A DNA stretch of 64,000 bases from Shimia abyssi (GTDB lineage Bacteria; Pseudomonadota; Alphaproteobacteria; Rhodobacterales; Rhodobacteraceae): contig NZ_PYGJ01000015.1 of assembly GCF_003014475.1 (NCBI RefSeq), forward strand, positions 1 through 64,000, written 5' to 3'. The translations under genes and the position numbers were made by a program. The notes beneath the pieces were generated by a model. The model was not told the DNA's origin. It ran no database searches and worked only from the letters and a program-made list of their open reading frames with translations. Below, piece by piece: positions 30,903-40,509 of the stretch. How positions within the stretch are numbered: the first letter of the stretch is position 1; the number at the start of each line of letters is the position of its first letter.

Positions 30903-33479
30903 CTATCTTTCGGTGAATTTCAACTCAATTCGCCGATTGCGCGCTCTTGCCTCAGCAGTATCCGTGTTGTCAACCGGTTGGTATTCACCAAAACCATTTG
31001 CCGATAATCGATATGGCGCTACCCCGAGCGCTTCGATCATAAAGCGCACAACCGACAACGCGCGCGCTTGACTAAGCTCCCAGTTATCCGCGTAGAAGCC
31101 GCCACCAATTGGAACATTATCTGTATGCCCGTCGACCCGGATAATCCAGTCGATCTCGTCTGGTATTTCACCTGCAACCGTCTGCAATATCTGCGCGACC
31201 TTGGCGATCTCGTCTTTACCTTCGATTGACAGATCCGCACTGCCCGGCGCGAACAATACTTCCGAGGCGAACACAAACCGGTCGCCGACAATGCGTACAC
31301 CTTCTTGTGCGCCCAGCACTTGTCGTAAGCGGCCAAAGAACTCTGACCGATACTGTGCCAAATCCTTGGTCTCCGCCTCCAGCGCGGCCTTTTCTGCCTC
31401 CAACCGCTTGCGCTCTTCCTCTTCAAGCTCCCGCCGCCGCCGCTCTTCCGCAGCCGCGCGCGCCAGTGCAGCGTTCAGGTCGCTGCCCAAAGTTTCCAAC
31501 TGTACTCGCGCCGCCGCATCGCGCTCCTTGTAGTCATCAAGCAACGCCTGCAATCCCGCCAGCTGCGTTCGTAGCGCACCAATTTGTTGGTTCAAGGCCT
31601 CGATCTTACGTAGGCTCTCTGCCGATCGCGCCTCTTCCTGCTCCAACGCCTTGTTCGCGGCTGCCAGCAAGGCTGCCCGTTCTTGCGCAGCACTCAACGC
31701 CTCACCCGAAGACCCTTCGGCCAAACGTTGCGCCGCCAACGCAGCGGCCAGTTCGCGTTCCAACGCCTCCGTATCACGCAAAGTCGCCTCCACCGCCAAC
31801 TTCGCAGCCACGGCAGCAGCTAACCTCTCACGCAAGGAACGGGCATTTTCCTGAACAGCAACCAGCTCTGCCTCGGTTGACTGCTGCGCCAATACAGCCG
31901 CCGCCAACCGCTCTTCCAGTGATTGCAGCGCATCTTGCAAACCGGCCCCATTGCTTTCTGCTTCATCTGCACGTGACTCGGCCGCCAATTGTGCTGCCAA
32001 CGCCTCAGACAATTGCAACTCAAGCGCAGTCAATAGGTCCACCTTGCTCGCGACCTCCACTTCGGCCAATGAAAGCGCCGCTTCGACCGACGCCAAACGC
32101 GCACTCAGGTCCTCAAGGTCGGCGCGCAACTCGCCCTGAGTTGAATTCGCACCCAGTCGCGCCGCCTCCAGCGCGGCTTTCGTTTCTACCAACTCCCTTG
32201 TTAGCGCTTCCAGATCAGCGCTCAGGCGATCTTCCACGGCTTTCGCTGCTGTTTCAGTTGAAGTCAGTTTTGCCTCGACGGCCGCCAACCGGGCCTGCAA
32301 ATCCGAGACTGTTTGGGTGCCTGTTTCCACGCCCAACAACGCCGCCGTCAACTCCGCCTTGACCGAGGCGAGCTCTGCCGCGGTGGCGGTCGCATCTTGC
32401 TTGGTTGTCTCCAGCGCCAATACTGCGCGTGCCAACTGAGCCGCCAAATCTTCTTTTTCAGCCAGCACGCCTTCCAGATTTCCACGCGCCACGGCCAAAT
32501 CTCGTTCCCGCGCAGCAAGCTCCGCCTGAACCGCTGCCAACCTGAGGGCAGCCTCTGCAAGGTCATCGGAAACATCCTGCCCTTCAACCAATGCTGCCGC
32601 AAGCTTCAGATCCAGATCCTCTCGCGCGGCCTCGGCGGCGGCCAACATTGTCAGCGTGTCTTCGGCCTCCTTGCGCTGCGCCTCCAGTGCGAGCGTCATC
32701 GCCGTCAACTCCGCCTCGGCATTTTGCAAGCGTTCGCGTAACGCCTCTGCCGCTGCTGCTTCAGCCAGCCGTGCCATTTCCTCTGCGCTCAGCGTCTCTT
32801 CCAACTCGCCTGCGCGGGCCACGAGATCGGCTTCGCGCGCCTCGCTTTGGGCCAGCTTGCTCTGCAGATCATCGATCAAAGCCTGCAAGGCTTCACGCCG
32901 CGCCGCGTCCAGCCGCGCCGCCTCAACCTGTGCATCAATCTCGGTCCGTGCCTGCGCCAGCGCCAAATTTAGCGCCTCTCGTTCATCCACCAACGCCGCA
33001 CGTTCCGCGTCCAATTCATCACGCCGCGATTCAAGATCTGCAATTGTGCTCAGAGCAGCTTCGCGTTGCGACAACAAGGTCGCCACCTGCGCCTCAAAAC
33101 TGGTAATACTAGCCTGCGCGGCCTCCAGCGCGGCTTCAGTCGCATCCCTTTCCGCCGTCAGAGACGCAATCAACGCATCCTGCTCGCGCACCAGTGTTTC
33201 TCGATCATCCAAAGTCGCTCGAAGTCCACCTAATTCGGTCTCCAAACCGGCAGACCGTTCGCGCTCAAGCCCTAAGGCGCTGGCCAATGCGGCAACTTCC
33301 AACTCCAACGCGTTCAGCTCAGTTTCCTGTCCGGTAATCGTCTCGCTCAGCACCGATTGAACGATCATGAAAATCGTCAAAACGAACATCAACACCAGCA
33401 AGAGGCCGGTCATTGCATCGACAAAACCGGGCCAGATCGAAGCCTGAAATCGCTGTCCTGTGCGCCGAGAAAGGGCCAT
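30903..33479 (-). CDS. MotB-like protein with giant periplasmic coiled coil and OmpA domain
   Basis: 858 residues in three parts. Residues 15-45 hold one membrane helix, FVDAMTGLLLVLMFVLTIF, with an Asp in the position of the proton-binding Asp of MotB/ExbD-type stator subunits. Residues about 45-705 are almost pure heptad-like Ala/Glu/Leu/Arg coiled coil. Residues about 706-858 are an OmpA-like peptidoglycan-binding domain (VRVDGHTDNVPI-like DGHTDNVPIGGG, then ELSQARALSV, GEYQPVDNTDT and NRRIEL). It is 11 bases downstream of the MotA/TolQ-like gene. The pair should form an ion-driven envelope complex; the function is not known. The plus-strand open frames opposite are Pro/Arg-rich shadows. 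Confidence 0.85.
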   Translation of the reverse strand: MALSRRTGQRFQASIWPGFVDAMTGLLLVLMFVLTIFMIVQSVLSETITGQETELNALELEVAALASALGLERERSAGLETELGGLRATLDDRETLVREQDALIASLTAERDATEAALEAAQASITSFEAQVATLLSQREAALSTIADLESRRDELDAERAALVDEREALNLALAQARTEIDAQVEAARLDAARREALQALIDDLQSKLAQSEAREADLVARAGELEETLSAEEMARLAEAAAAEALRERLQNAEAELTAMTLALEAQRKEAEDTLTMLAAAEAAREDLDLKLAAALVEGQDVSDDLAEAALRLAAVQAELAARERDLAVARGNLEGVLAEKEDLAAQLARAVLALETTKQDATATAAELASVKAELTAALLGVETGTQTVSDLQARLAAVEAKLTSTETAAKAVEDRLSADLEALTRELVETKAALEAARLGANSTQGELRADLEDLSARLASVEAALSLAEVEVASKVDLLTALELQLSEALAAQLAAESRADEAESNGAGLQDALQSLEERLAAAVLAQQSTEAELVAVQENARSLRERLAAAVAAKLAVEATLRDTEALERELAAALAAQRLAEGSSGEALSAAQERAALLAAANKALEQEEARSAESLRKIEALNQQIGALRTQLAGLQALLDDYKERDAAARVQLETLGSDLNAALARAAAEERRRRELEEEERKRLEAEKAALEAETKDLAQYRSEFFGRLRQVLGAQEGVRIVGDRFVFASEVLFAPGSADLSIEGKDEIAKVAQILQTVAGEIPDEIDWIIRVDGHTDNVPIGGGFYADNWELSQARALSVVRFMIEALGVAPYRLSANGFGEYQPVDNTDTAEARARNRRIELKFTER

Positions 33480-33490
33480 AGAACCGCCCC

Positions 33491-34729
33491 CTACCCTTCG
33501 CCCGGCTCAGGTCGTGGTTTGGCGCGCAATTTTCCAACGGCCTTGGGCCGTTCTGCCTGAATCTTTGCCATTTGCCGCAATGTGCGCTGCAAAGCCGACA
33601 GATCAGTGCGCAACTCGGCCATGCTCTCCTGACGCCCCGCCGAAACCTCTTCCAGAATGCGCAACATCTGAACGTCAATCGAACGCAACCGCATCCGGCT
33701 TTCTGCATCGATCCCGCTGCCGCCATCTTCTTCGCGATGTTCAATGGCGTGGATCAACCGTTCCTGCCCTTCGGCAACGCGCAGCAGCGCTTGGGTCGTG
33801 GGCGCCTGCGCCTCCATTCGGTCAGTCATCCGATGGATTGCCTCGGCTAGTTGGTTCAGACGTTCATCCGCGTCGACTCGCCCCCCCATCGCCAGCGAAA
33901 CGTTCTGTTGCAAAAGCTCCATTTGTTGGGCCATGTGATCAAATGCCATGCTCACACCGGACATTTCGCCGCCGTCGCCGTCACCCCCATCGCCGGATGA
34001 AAACCCGACCCGTGTGATCGAACTCAACCACTCTTCCAGTTCGCGGTAAAATCGGTTCTGCCCGTGCCCGGCGAACAGCTCTAGCAAACCTACGATCAAC
34101 GATCCCGCCAGCCCTAAAAGCGACGACGCAAATGCGATTCCCATGCCTCCCAACTGTGCTTCCAGCCCGGTCATCAAACGCGAAAATCCGTCCGCACTGC
34201 TTTCACCTTCTTGCGGTGCAAGGCTACGGATTGTGTCGACTACAGCTGGAACCGTCGTGGCAAGGCCGTAGAACGTCCCCAAAAGCCCTAAGAAGATCAA
34301 CATATTAACAAGGTAGCGTGTGATTTCACGCCCCTCGTCAATCCGTGTCGCGACCGAATCCAGAATGGATCGTGAACTGGAAGCTCCAATCTGGCTATGC
34401 GCCCCACGTGACCGCAACAGCGCTGCTAACGGCGCCAACAACGATGGCGGTTGATAAGAATTATGCCCCTCGCGCAAGCCCGCAAAACTCTCGATCCAAC
34501 GCACAGATTTGATCAGTGAAAATACCTGCCAGAAACAAGCCAAAACACCGATCAAGAAGACAAACGCGATGAACCCGTTCAGGTACGGGTTGGCGATAAA
34601 CACCGGCAAAACGCGCGGTAGGGCGACGTAGACCAACAGGCCCGTCAGCCCCAACACGACCAGCATCAATATGATCTGACGAAACGGTTGAGAGAAGTGC
34701 GGCTCGACTTTGCGGTCCGGCTGGTCCAT
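33491..34729 (-). CDS. MotA/TolQ/ExbB family proton channel protein
   Basis: 412 residues. Four membrane helices: near residues 17-39, 51-75, then the conserved channel pair, LVNMLIFLGLLGTFYGLATT and GGMGIAFASSLLGLAGSLIVG. The C-terminal 150 residues are a cytoplasmic helical tail with a Gly/Asp-rich hinge and heptads. It is the expected partner of the coiled-coil MotB-like protein downstream, like TolQ with TolR or MotA with MotB. Start: ATG at 34729 with AGGA about 10 bases ahead; a GTG at 34747 is possible. Confidence 0.88.
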   Translation of the reverse strand: MDQPDRKVEPHFSQPFRQIILMLVVLGLTGLLVYVALPRVLPVFIANPYLNGFIAFVFLIGVLACFWQVFSLIKSVRWIESFAGLREGHNSYQPPSLLAPLAALLRSRGAHSQIGASSSRSILDSVATRIDEGREITRYLVNMLIFLGLLGTFYGLATTVPAVVDTIRSLAPQEGESSADGFSRLMTGLEAQLGGMGIAFASSLLGLAGSLIVGLLELFAGHGQNRFYRELEEWLSSITRVGFSSGDGGDGDGGEMSGVSMAFDHMAQQMELLQQNVSLAMGGRVDADERLNQLAEAIHRMTDRMEAQAPTTQALLRVAEGQERLIHAIEHREEDGGSGIDAESRMRLRSIDVQMLRILEEVSAGRQESMAELRTDLSALQRTLRQMAKIQAERPKAVGKLRAKPRPEPGEG

Positions 34730-34824
34730 GTGGACGGTTCCTGACACTATGATTTAATCGCGCTCACCCTAATGGCACTTGGTCACAGTGCCAAGGATTT
34801 ATGCGCTGCACTGCCGCATCTGCA

Positions 34825-35349
34825 TCAAACTGTTGTCAATTCGCGCACACGTTGCGACAACCAATCCAGTTCCGGATCAGTGATCCCCAGCTCGCCCAGA
34901 TGACTTGCCGTATTGTGCAGATACTCGGTGTTGGGACCCCGTCCACCGACCGCCTCTGCTATGATCTGCGCCTGCTCTTCGACGTCCAGATGGCAATACT
35001 GTACATGATGCGGGTCAATCACATATGTCACTGCCACTACTTCGCGCCCATCCGCCAGCGTCACGGGCAGTTTCTTTTCCAGATAGGCCGAGCTGATCAG
35101 CTCCCGTTCGCGCAAATAGTCCAATGTCGCTTCGCGCCGCTCCGGTGTTACGGACAATGCGAGCCCCTGACAGGTCGCCCCTGCCAACTCGTCCAATGCC
35201 AAAACCAGCCCCGGCGAGTCCACTGTTCCGCGATGGTGGATCGAACGCATACAAAAGCTTCGGTGCCAGCCCGGCAACGTCGCAATCGACTTTTCTTCAT
35301 ATTCAAAGCCCGGATTCCATAACAAGGACCCGTATCCAAAAACCCACAT
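34825..35349 (-). CDS. chaC: ChaC-type gamma-glutamylcyclotransferase
   Basis: 174 residues of the glutathione-specific cyclotransferase family, which releases 5-oxoproline and Cys-Gly from cytosolic glutathione. FGYGSLLWNPGF is the glycine-rich substrate loop; FCMRSIHHRGT and AYLEKKLPV carry the conserved Arg and catalytic Glu region; TYVIDPHHVQYC is typical. Divergent from the DUF2125 gene with about 75 bases between starts. Confidence 0.9.
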   Translation of the reverse strand: MWVFGYGSLLWNPGFEYEEKSIATLPGWHRSFCMRSIHHRGTVDSPGLVLALDELAGATCQGLALSVTPERREATLDYLRERELISSAYLEKKLPVTLADGREVVAVTYVIDPHHVQYCHLDVEEQAQIIAEAVGGRGPNTEYLHNTASHLGELGITDPELDWLSQRVRELTTV

Positions 35350-35423
35350 ATTCCGCCTCTGGTTCTTTTTTGCGAGCGCCTTTAAACACCAATTCGAAGG
35401 AATGGAAAAGAGGCCACCCCAAG

Positions 35424-36419
35424 ATGAAGCGACTTGCCTTTCTTATCATCTTTGCTGCCTTCGTCTGGTCTGGCTTTTGGGCTGTGGGTTTCTGGGGACT
35501 TAACGTCGGACTGGATGCTTGGTTCAAACAACGCCGCGCAGAAGGCTGGGTCGCAGAATTTGATGAACGTAGCATCCTTGGTTATCCCAGCCGCTTTGAC
35601 ATCACGTTCGAGAATCTCTCCCTGGCCGATCCAGATACATCTGTCGCCTGGGAGGCTCCTTTTTTCCAAATCCTCGCGCTTAGCTACCGCCCGAACCACG
35701 TTATCGCTGTCTGGCCAAACAACCAGACCCTAGCAACCCCGACCGAGAAACTCACGCTGCGCACAAAAGACATGCGCGCTTCGCTTGTATTGCTGAGCGA
35801 CACAAATCTTAGCCTTGATCGAACCAACCTCTCAATCCAGAATCTTGCACTTAACTCTACAGCCGGCTGGCAATTGACCGCCCAAAACCTCGACCTCGCT
35901 CTGCATTCCGTACCAGATACCGCAGCCACCTATCGCGTGGGGCTGAATACCAAGGAACTTGCACCCAACGTAGCGTTTCGCATGCCGGCAGACGTAAACT
36001 TGCCCCGTACATTCAGTGCTCTGAATGCACGCCTAACCGCCAAGTTCGACCGCCCCCTTGATCGCACCACTATCGAAGAGAGCCGCCCGCAGCCCACCGC
36101 GCTTGATTTGGAACTGGCTGAAATCACCTGGGGTGAGTTGCACCTCAACGCCGCTGGCCAAGTCACACTCGACAAACTGGGCTACCCAACTGGTGCGATT
36201 ACCATCCGCGCTGTCAACTGGCGCGAGATCCTGAACATCGCGCGCGCTTCTGGTCAATTCTCCTCCGACGTCCTCAATACCGTGGAATCCGCACTCGATT
36301 TAATCTCGAAGCTTTCCGGCAATTCAAACGAGCTGGACTTGCCGCTGACATTCGAGAACAACACGACCCGCCTCGGCCCAGTTCCCATCGCACCCGCGCC
36401 TCGTATCCGTTTGCGCTAA
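35424..36419 (+). CDS. DUF2125 family envelope protein
   Basis: 331 residues. An N-terminal membrane helix or uncleaved signal (KRLAFLIIFAAFVWSGFWAVGF) precedes a periplasmic beta-rich domain. LGYPSRFDITFENL and WEAPFFQILALSYRPNHVIAV match DUF2125, whose function is unknown. The ATG at 35424 has AGAGG upstream and is the first that gives the membrane segment; the frame upstream is antisense to chaC. It converges with the extensin gene. Confidence 0.88.
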   Translation: MKRLAFLIIFAAFVWSGFWAVGFWGLNVGLDAWFKQRRAEGWVAEFDERSILGYPSRFDITFENLSLADPDTSVAWEAPFFQILALSYRPNHVIAVWPNNQTLATPTEKLTLRTKDMRASLVLLSDTNLSLDRTNLSIQNLALNSTAGWQLTAQNLDLALHSVPDTAATYRVGLNTKELAPNVAFRMPADVNLPRTFSALNARLTAKFDRPLDRTTIEESRPQPTALDLELAEITWGELHLNAAGQVTLDKLGYPTGAITIRAVNWREILNIARASGQFSSDVLNTVESALDLISKLSGNSNELDLPLTFENNTTRLGPVPIAPAPRIRLR

Positions 36420-36461
36420 GCGAAGCAGCCCGTACGGGTCAATGCGCGCACACCAGAAACA

Positions 36462-37298
36462 TTACCGGCAATAACTCCCACCGCGGTGGCGCGCGATATC
36501 AAAATGGAAATGATCCCGATGGTAACGATCCGAGTTGGGGCCTAGAACAGTTCCAAACGGACCACAGGCTTTAGAGTGCGCCTTCTTGAGGATGCGACCT
36601 TTCTTGCCTTTGTTCCAATCTCGCAGCACGCTGATACTGTCTCCATTCTTCAAATGCACCGCCGCAATATCAATTGCATTTCCCTTACCGTGCTCCGAAA
36701 TTTTTGCACCGGGTCGGTTGTTGCGCGTACGGCACGCATAGCTAGCCACCACTTTCAGCTCAGCTACCCCGCCGCCGTACCGCCCCACTGCTGGCTCAAG
36801 CCCCTTGTCGACCCAAAGCTGTAACGCCCGCGCCGTATCACATTTGATCGTCGCTGGTCGGCTCAAATTAACTCCGTTCACTTCGTGAAGCCGAATTGCG
36901 TCTCTTGGAATGCCACAGCCGCGTACGTTCGACATTACCGGCTTGATCTCTTCGCCGTACAGCTTGCGATCCTTGCAAAGCCTTACAAGCCCATCTTTGC
37001 GCTTTGCCCTCAGCGACCAGTCGCGTTTCTTCTTTTCCGGCTTCGCCTCAGGCTCAGGTTTTGGCAAAACCGCAGCCGTCGAGGCTGCCGCAACCGCAGA
37101 GGACACCTTCCGGGTTACATTTTGAGGTCGTACAACTGGACGCAGCGACGCATCAGGCGCAAAGCTCGACAAGGCTGGTGGGAAAACATGCTCGCGCGTG
37201 ACAGGTCGCAACGATTTTTCCGGCGCCCGCGCCTCCACAAATCCGGCAACCCCCAACCCAACGCAGAGGGCCGCTGCCATCGCAGCCCGCCCCTTCAT
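36462..37298 (-). CDS. Extensin family protein with peptidase-like HxxxxxxD / HxH motif
   Basis: 278 residues. Signal peptide to about residue 24, a Pro/Ala/Lys-rich linker (30-95), then the extensin-like C-terminal domain (105-278) with GCGIPRDAIRLHEVNGV and paired cysteines. It carries SEHGKGNAID (His203, Asp210) and RDHFHFD (His263, His265), the layout of zinc peptidoglycan peptidases such as VanY. It may act on the cell wall. Its ATG overlaps the tyrA stop, in an operon with hisC and tyrA. Confidence 0.87.
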   Translation of the reverse strand: MKGRAAMAAALCVGLGVAGFVEARAPEKSLRPVTREHVFPPALSSFAPDASLRPVVRPQNVTRKVSSAVAAASTAAVLPKPEPEAKPEKKKRDWSLRAKRKDGLVRLCKDRKLYGEEIKPVMSNVRGCGIPRDAIRLHEVNGVNLSRPATIKCDTARALQLWVDKGLEPAVGRYGGGVAELKVVASYACRTRNNRPGAKISEHGKGNAIDIAAVHLKNGDSISVLRDWNKGKKGRILKKAHSKACGPFGTVLGPNSDRYHRDHFHFDIARHRGGSYCR

Positions 37299-38221
37299 GA
37301 CTTGGGCGCGCCCCGGCCAAAATCCGGCGCGTCTGTATCCTGGCCCGCTTCGATAATCCCGCGCCGAATGGTACGTGTGCGAGTGAAATAATCAAACAGG
37401 TGATCGCCGTCGCCGGTACGTATGGCACGCTGCAACGCAAACAACTCTTCGGTGAACCTGCCCAAGACCTCCAACGTCGCGTCTTTGTTGGTCAAGAACA
37501 CGTCCCGCCACATGGTCGGATCAGATGCAGCGATGCGAGTAAAATCCCGAAAACCTGCAGCGGAATACTTGATCACTTCGCTGTCTGTTACCCGGCGCAA
37601 ATCGTCGGCGACACCCACCATCGTATAGGCAATCAGATGCGGTGCGTGGCTGGTGACAGCCAGGACCAGATCATGGTGATCCGCATCCATCTGATCGACA
37701 TTCGCACCCATCCCTTCCCACAGGTCGCGCAATCGCGCAACGGCCTCTGGGTCGGTTGCATCATCAGCGGGAACGATAATACACCAGCGATTGTCGTAAA
37801 GCTCGGCAAAGCCACTCTCAGGCCCCGAATGCTCTGTCCCGGCCAACGGGTGCGCAGGTACAAAATGCACCCCGCCTGGCAGATGCGGTGCAACTGCTGA
37901 GATGACAGACCGCTTGACTGACCCCACATCGCTTACAGTTGTGCCAGATTTCAAATGCGGCGCAATTTCGCGAGCCACAGCGCCCATCGCTCCCACTGGA
38001 ACACAGAGCACGACAAGGTCAGCCCCCTCAACGGCGTCACGCGCACTTTCGCACACACGGTCACATAACCCGATCCGCCGCGCCGTTTCGCGTGTCGCCC
38101 TTGAGCGCGCGAACCCCGTAACTTCGCCTGCCAATCCGCGTCGTTTCATCGCCCAGAACATCGACGACGCGATCAGTCCTAACCCAATCAAAGCCACACG
38201 TTCGTATACAGGCGCTGTCAT
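37295..38221 (-). CDS. tyrA: Prephenate/arogenate dehydrogenase
   Basis: 308-residue NAD(P)-dependent enzyme of tyrosine synthesis. N-terminal Rossmann fold with LIGLGLIASSM; catalytic-domain motifs SVKRSVI, PAHPLAGTEHSGPE (substrate His) and AVTSHAPHLIAYTM. ATG overlaps the hisC stop (ATGA), and its own stop overlaps the extensin ATG the same way. Confidence 0.93.
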   Translation of the reverse strand: MTAPVYERVALIGLGLIASSMFWAMKRRGLAGEVTGFARSRATRETARRIGLCDRVCESARDAVEGADLVVLCVPVGAMGAVAREIAPHLKSGTTVSDVGSVKRSVISAVAPHLPGGVHFVPAHPLAGTEHSGPESGFAELYDNRWCIIVPADDATDPEAVARLRDLWEGMGANVDQMDADHHDLVLAVTSHAPHLIAYTMVGVADDLRRVTDSEVIKYSAAGFRDFTRIAASDPTMWRDVFLTNKDATLEVLGRFTEELFALQRAIRTGDGDHLFDYFTRTRTIRRGIIEAGQDTDAPDFGRGAPKS

Positions 38222-39321
38222 CAGGCATCTTCCGGCGCGTTGCGCTTGGCCTTGAATTGCCCAACTGCATGGGCGACACGGCGACAGCTCGCCTCATCCC
38301 CAACCGTTATGCGTAAGCAATGCGGCAGGCCGTAGCCCGCCACCAGACGCACAATGATGCCTTGCGACTTCAAATAGGCGTCACATGCCACTGCCTCGTC
38401 CTGATCCGCAAATCGCGCCAGGATAAAGTTGGCCGTTGACGTATCTGATGGCACACCCAGCTCAGCCAAAGCTTCGGCGAGCCACGCGCGCATCCGTGCG
38501 TTCTCGGACCGGCACTTGCGTACCCAAGCCTGATCACGCACCGCCGCTTCGGCAACCGACATTTGTATTGTCGACAAGTTGAACGGCTGACGTAAACGAT
38601 TGAGTACATCGATGATCTCGCGCGATGCATAACCCCAGCCAACGCGCAATCCACCAAGGCCATAAATCTTGGAGAACGTCCGCGTCATAATCACGTTCTC
38701 ACGCGCACCCACCAGCAACGCACCGCCGTCAAACCCCTCGACATATTCCGTATAGGCACCATCATGAACCAAAATGGCGCCATTGGGTAATCCATCCGCC
38801 AGACGGGCAACCTCGTTGCCTCCAATCATAGTGCCGGTCGGATTTGCCGGGTTTGCGATGAATACGATTTTGGTCTTGTCAGTACACGCCGCCAAAATCG
38901 CATCCACGTCCACGACGCGTTCGCGTTCGGGAACAACCACCGGTTTCGCCCCAACCATACGCGCTAGGATGGGGTACATTGAAAATCCGTGTTCGGTGTA
39001 GATCACTTCGTCATCCACACCGGCATAGGCCTGCGTGACGAATTGCAACACTTCGTCTGACCCAACACCACAAATAATGCGATCCTTGTCCAAACCGTGC
39101 ACTTCGCCAATTGCGGCCCGCAGCTCCGCGTGATCGGTTGACGGATACCGATGCAAGTTATGTCCAGTCTTGCCATGGGCAGCTTTCACTGCGTCCGAGG
39201 TTCCCAGTGGGTTCTCGTTCGAAGAAAGCTTGACCACATCTGACACCCCCTCCACAGAGGATGTACCACCCACGTAGAGCTCGATATCCATGATACCCGG
39301 CTGTGGCTGAATGACTGACAT
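38221..39321 (-). CDS. hisC: Histidinol-phosphate aminotransferase
   Basis: Class I/II PLP aminotransferase, 366 residues, of histidine synthesis; with tyrA beside it, it may also serve aromatic amino acids. Motifs: [14 protein letters not shown], the Asp/Tyr site [13 protein letters not shown] lysine in [17 protein letters not shown]. Of the tandem ATGs I choose 39321, seven bases from AGGAG; 39324 is possible. First gene of the hisC-tyrA-extensin operon. Confidence 0.92.
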   Translation of the reverse strand: MSVIQPQPGIMDIELYVGGTSSVEGVSDVVKLSSNENPLGTSDAVKAAHGKTGHNLHRYPSTDHAELRAAIGEVHGLDKDRIICGVGSDEVLQFVTQAYAGVDDEVIYTEHGFSMYPILARMVGAKPVVVPERERVVDVDAILAACTDKTKIVFIANPANPTGTMIGGNEVARLADGLPNGAILVHDGAYTEYVEGFDGGALLVGARENVIMTRTFSKIYGLGGLRVGWGYASREIIDVLNRLRQPFNLSTIQMSVAEAAVRDQAWVRKCRSENARMRAWLAEALAELGVPSDTSTANFILARFADQDEAVACDAYLKSQGIIVRLVAGYGLPHCLRITVGDEASCRRVAHAVGQFKAKRNAPEDA

Positions 39322-39569
39322 CATAATACTCCTGCTACGCACTGGTACTTAGCCCCGCGCCATCCCCAAGGCTAGAGGCTTTCGCCCATTCTCTTAAGTA
39401 CGGATACGCAGCAACTCCGATACTGGCACAAAAACCACAGCCCGTTTTTGCGTAAAGCAATTGCGACGCGCTCATAGTCTTCCAAGAATTCATTTCGTTT
39501 GACCGCCGCTACCCTTCTGACTTCAGGAGAACTCCAAAAAATGCTTTCGCCTTATCTGACCTGCGAAAC
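39322..39569. other. Gap between hisC and the rpsD terminator
   Basis: About 250 bases without a convincing gene. It must hold the hisC promoter on the minus strand. A short plus-strand frame starting at 39540 runs across the rpsD terminator and is not credible. Confidence 0.35.
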
Positions 39570-39598
39570 AAAAAACCCGCTGCACCATGCAACGGGTT
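39570..39598 (-). terminator. Rho-independent terminator of rpsD
   Basis: On the minus strand AACCCGTTGC pairs with GCAGCGGGTT (one G-U pair) around ATGGT, followed by six T. It begins 30 bases after the rpsD stop. Confidence 0.88.
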
Positions 39599-39627
39599 TT
39601 CCAAATCTTTCAGAAAGTCGGCGAAGA

Positions 39628-40248
39628 TTAGTTCTTCGCGTAGAATTCAACCACTAGGTTCGGCTCCATCACGACGGGGTACGGCACGTCGGACAGACCA
39701 GGAGCCCGTACAAAAGTCGCCGTCATTTTGTTGTGATCTGCATCCAGGTAATCTGGAACATCACGCTCAGGCAATTGAACCGCTTCAAGCACGACGGCGA
39801 GTTGCTTGGACTTGTCACGTACTTCGATGACATCACCCTCTTTCACACGGAAGGACGGGATGTTCACGCGCTGTCCGTTCACGGTGACGTGACCGTGGTT
39901 CACAAACTGGCGCGCCGCAAAAACGGTTGGAACGAATTTTGCGCGGTACACTACTGCGTCCAGACGGCGCTCCAGCAGACCGATCAAGTTTTCACCCGTA
40001 TCGCCTTTAACACGCTCGGCTTCGCCATAAATACGGCGGAACTGCTTCTCTGTCAGATCTCCGTAGTAACCTTTCAGCTTTTGCTTTGCGCGCAGCTGGG
40101 TTCCGAAGTCCGACATCTTTCCCTTGCGGCGCTGACCATGCTGGCCGGGGCCATAGTCACGACGGTTAACTGGGGATTTTGGACGACCCCAGATGTTTTC
40201 ACCCATCCGGCGGTCAATTTTGTACTTGGCAGACGTGCGTTTGGTCAC
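39628..40248 (-). CDS. rpsD: 30S ribosomal protein S4
   Basis: 206 residues. N-terminal [19 protein letters not shown], the alphaproteobacterial S4 form without the four-cysteine zinc motif, and the S4 RNA-binding domain (about 95-160) with [20 protein letters not shown] and [16 protein letters not shown]. It is monocistronic with its own terminator. In enterobacteria S4 controls its own operon; no such target is visible here. Confidence 0.96.
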   Translation of the reverse strand: MTKRTSAKYKIDRRMGENIWGRPKSPVNRRDYGPGQHGQRRKGKMSDFGTQLRAKQKLKGYYGDLTEKQFRRIYGEAERVKGDTGENLIGLLERRLDAVVYRAKFVPTVFAARQFVNHGHVTVNGQRVNIPSFRVKEGDVIEVRDKSKQLAVVLEAVQLPERDVPDYLDADHNKMTATFVRAPGLSDVPYPVVMEPNLVVEFYAKN

Positions 40249-40509
40249 GGCTGTTCTCCTTCTAATGGTCGACGCCCAAATAGGCGACTATGAAGGGCGT
40301 TGTCCTCTTGGCCGAAGCCATGACAGGCGACCTCTTGCGAGGGCCACCAACACCAATGAAGCCGCGCGTATACATCAGTGATCGGGGGTGTCAAGCATCA
40401 ACTCCCTACCATAATGAGAACCGTCCGAAGGAATTAACGAATTGTCTTCGCTCAAACTGAACCACGCCAAGTGCTTTCCGAGGCGTGATCCAAAATTTGC
40501 CAACTGCGC

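Noticed and set aside
31226..32362. Plus-strand open frame of 378 codons, Pro/Arg-rich
   Set aside because: It lies antisense to the Ala/Glu/Leu-rich coiled-coil gene; the biased codons of that gene make the opposite frame open. No ribosome binding site or family match.
30903..34729. Zorya anti-phage system
   Set aside because: The A and B proteins resemble ZorA and ZorB, but no ZorC, ZorD or ZorE gene lies nearby, neighbours are housekeeping, and the long coil is on the other subunit.
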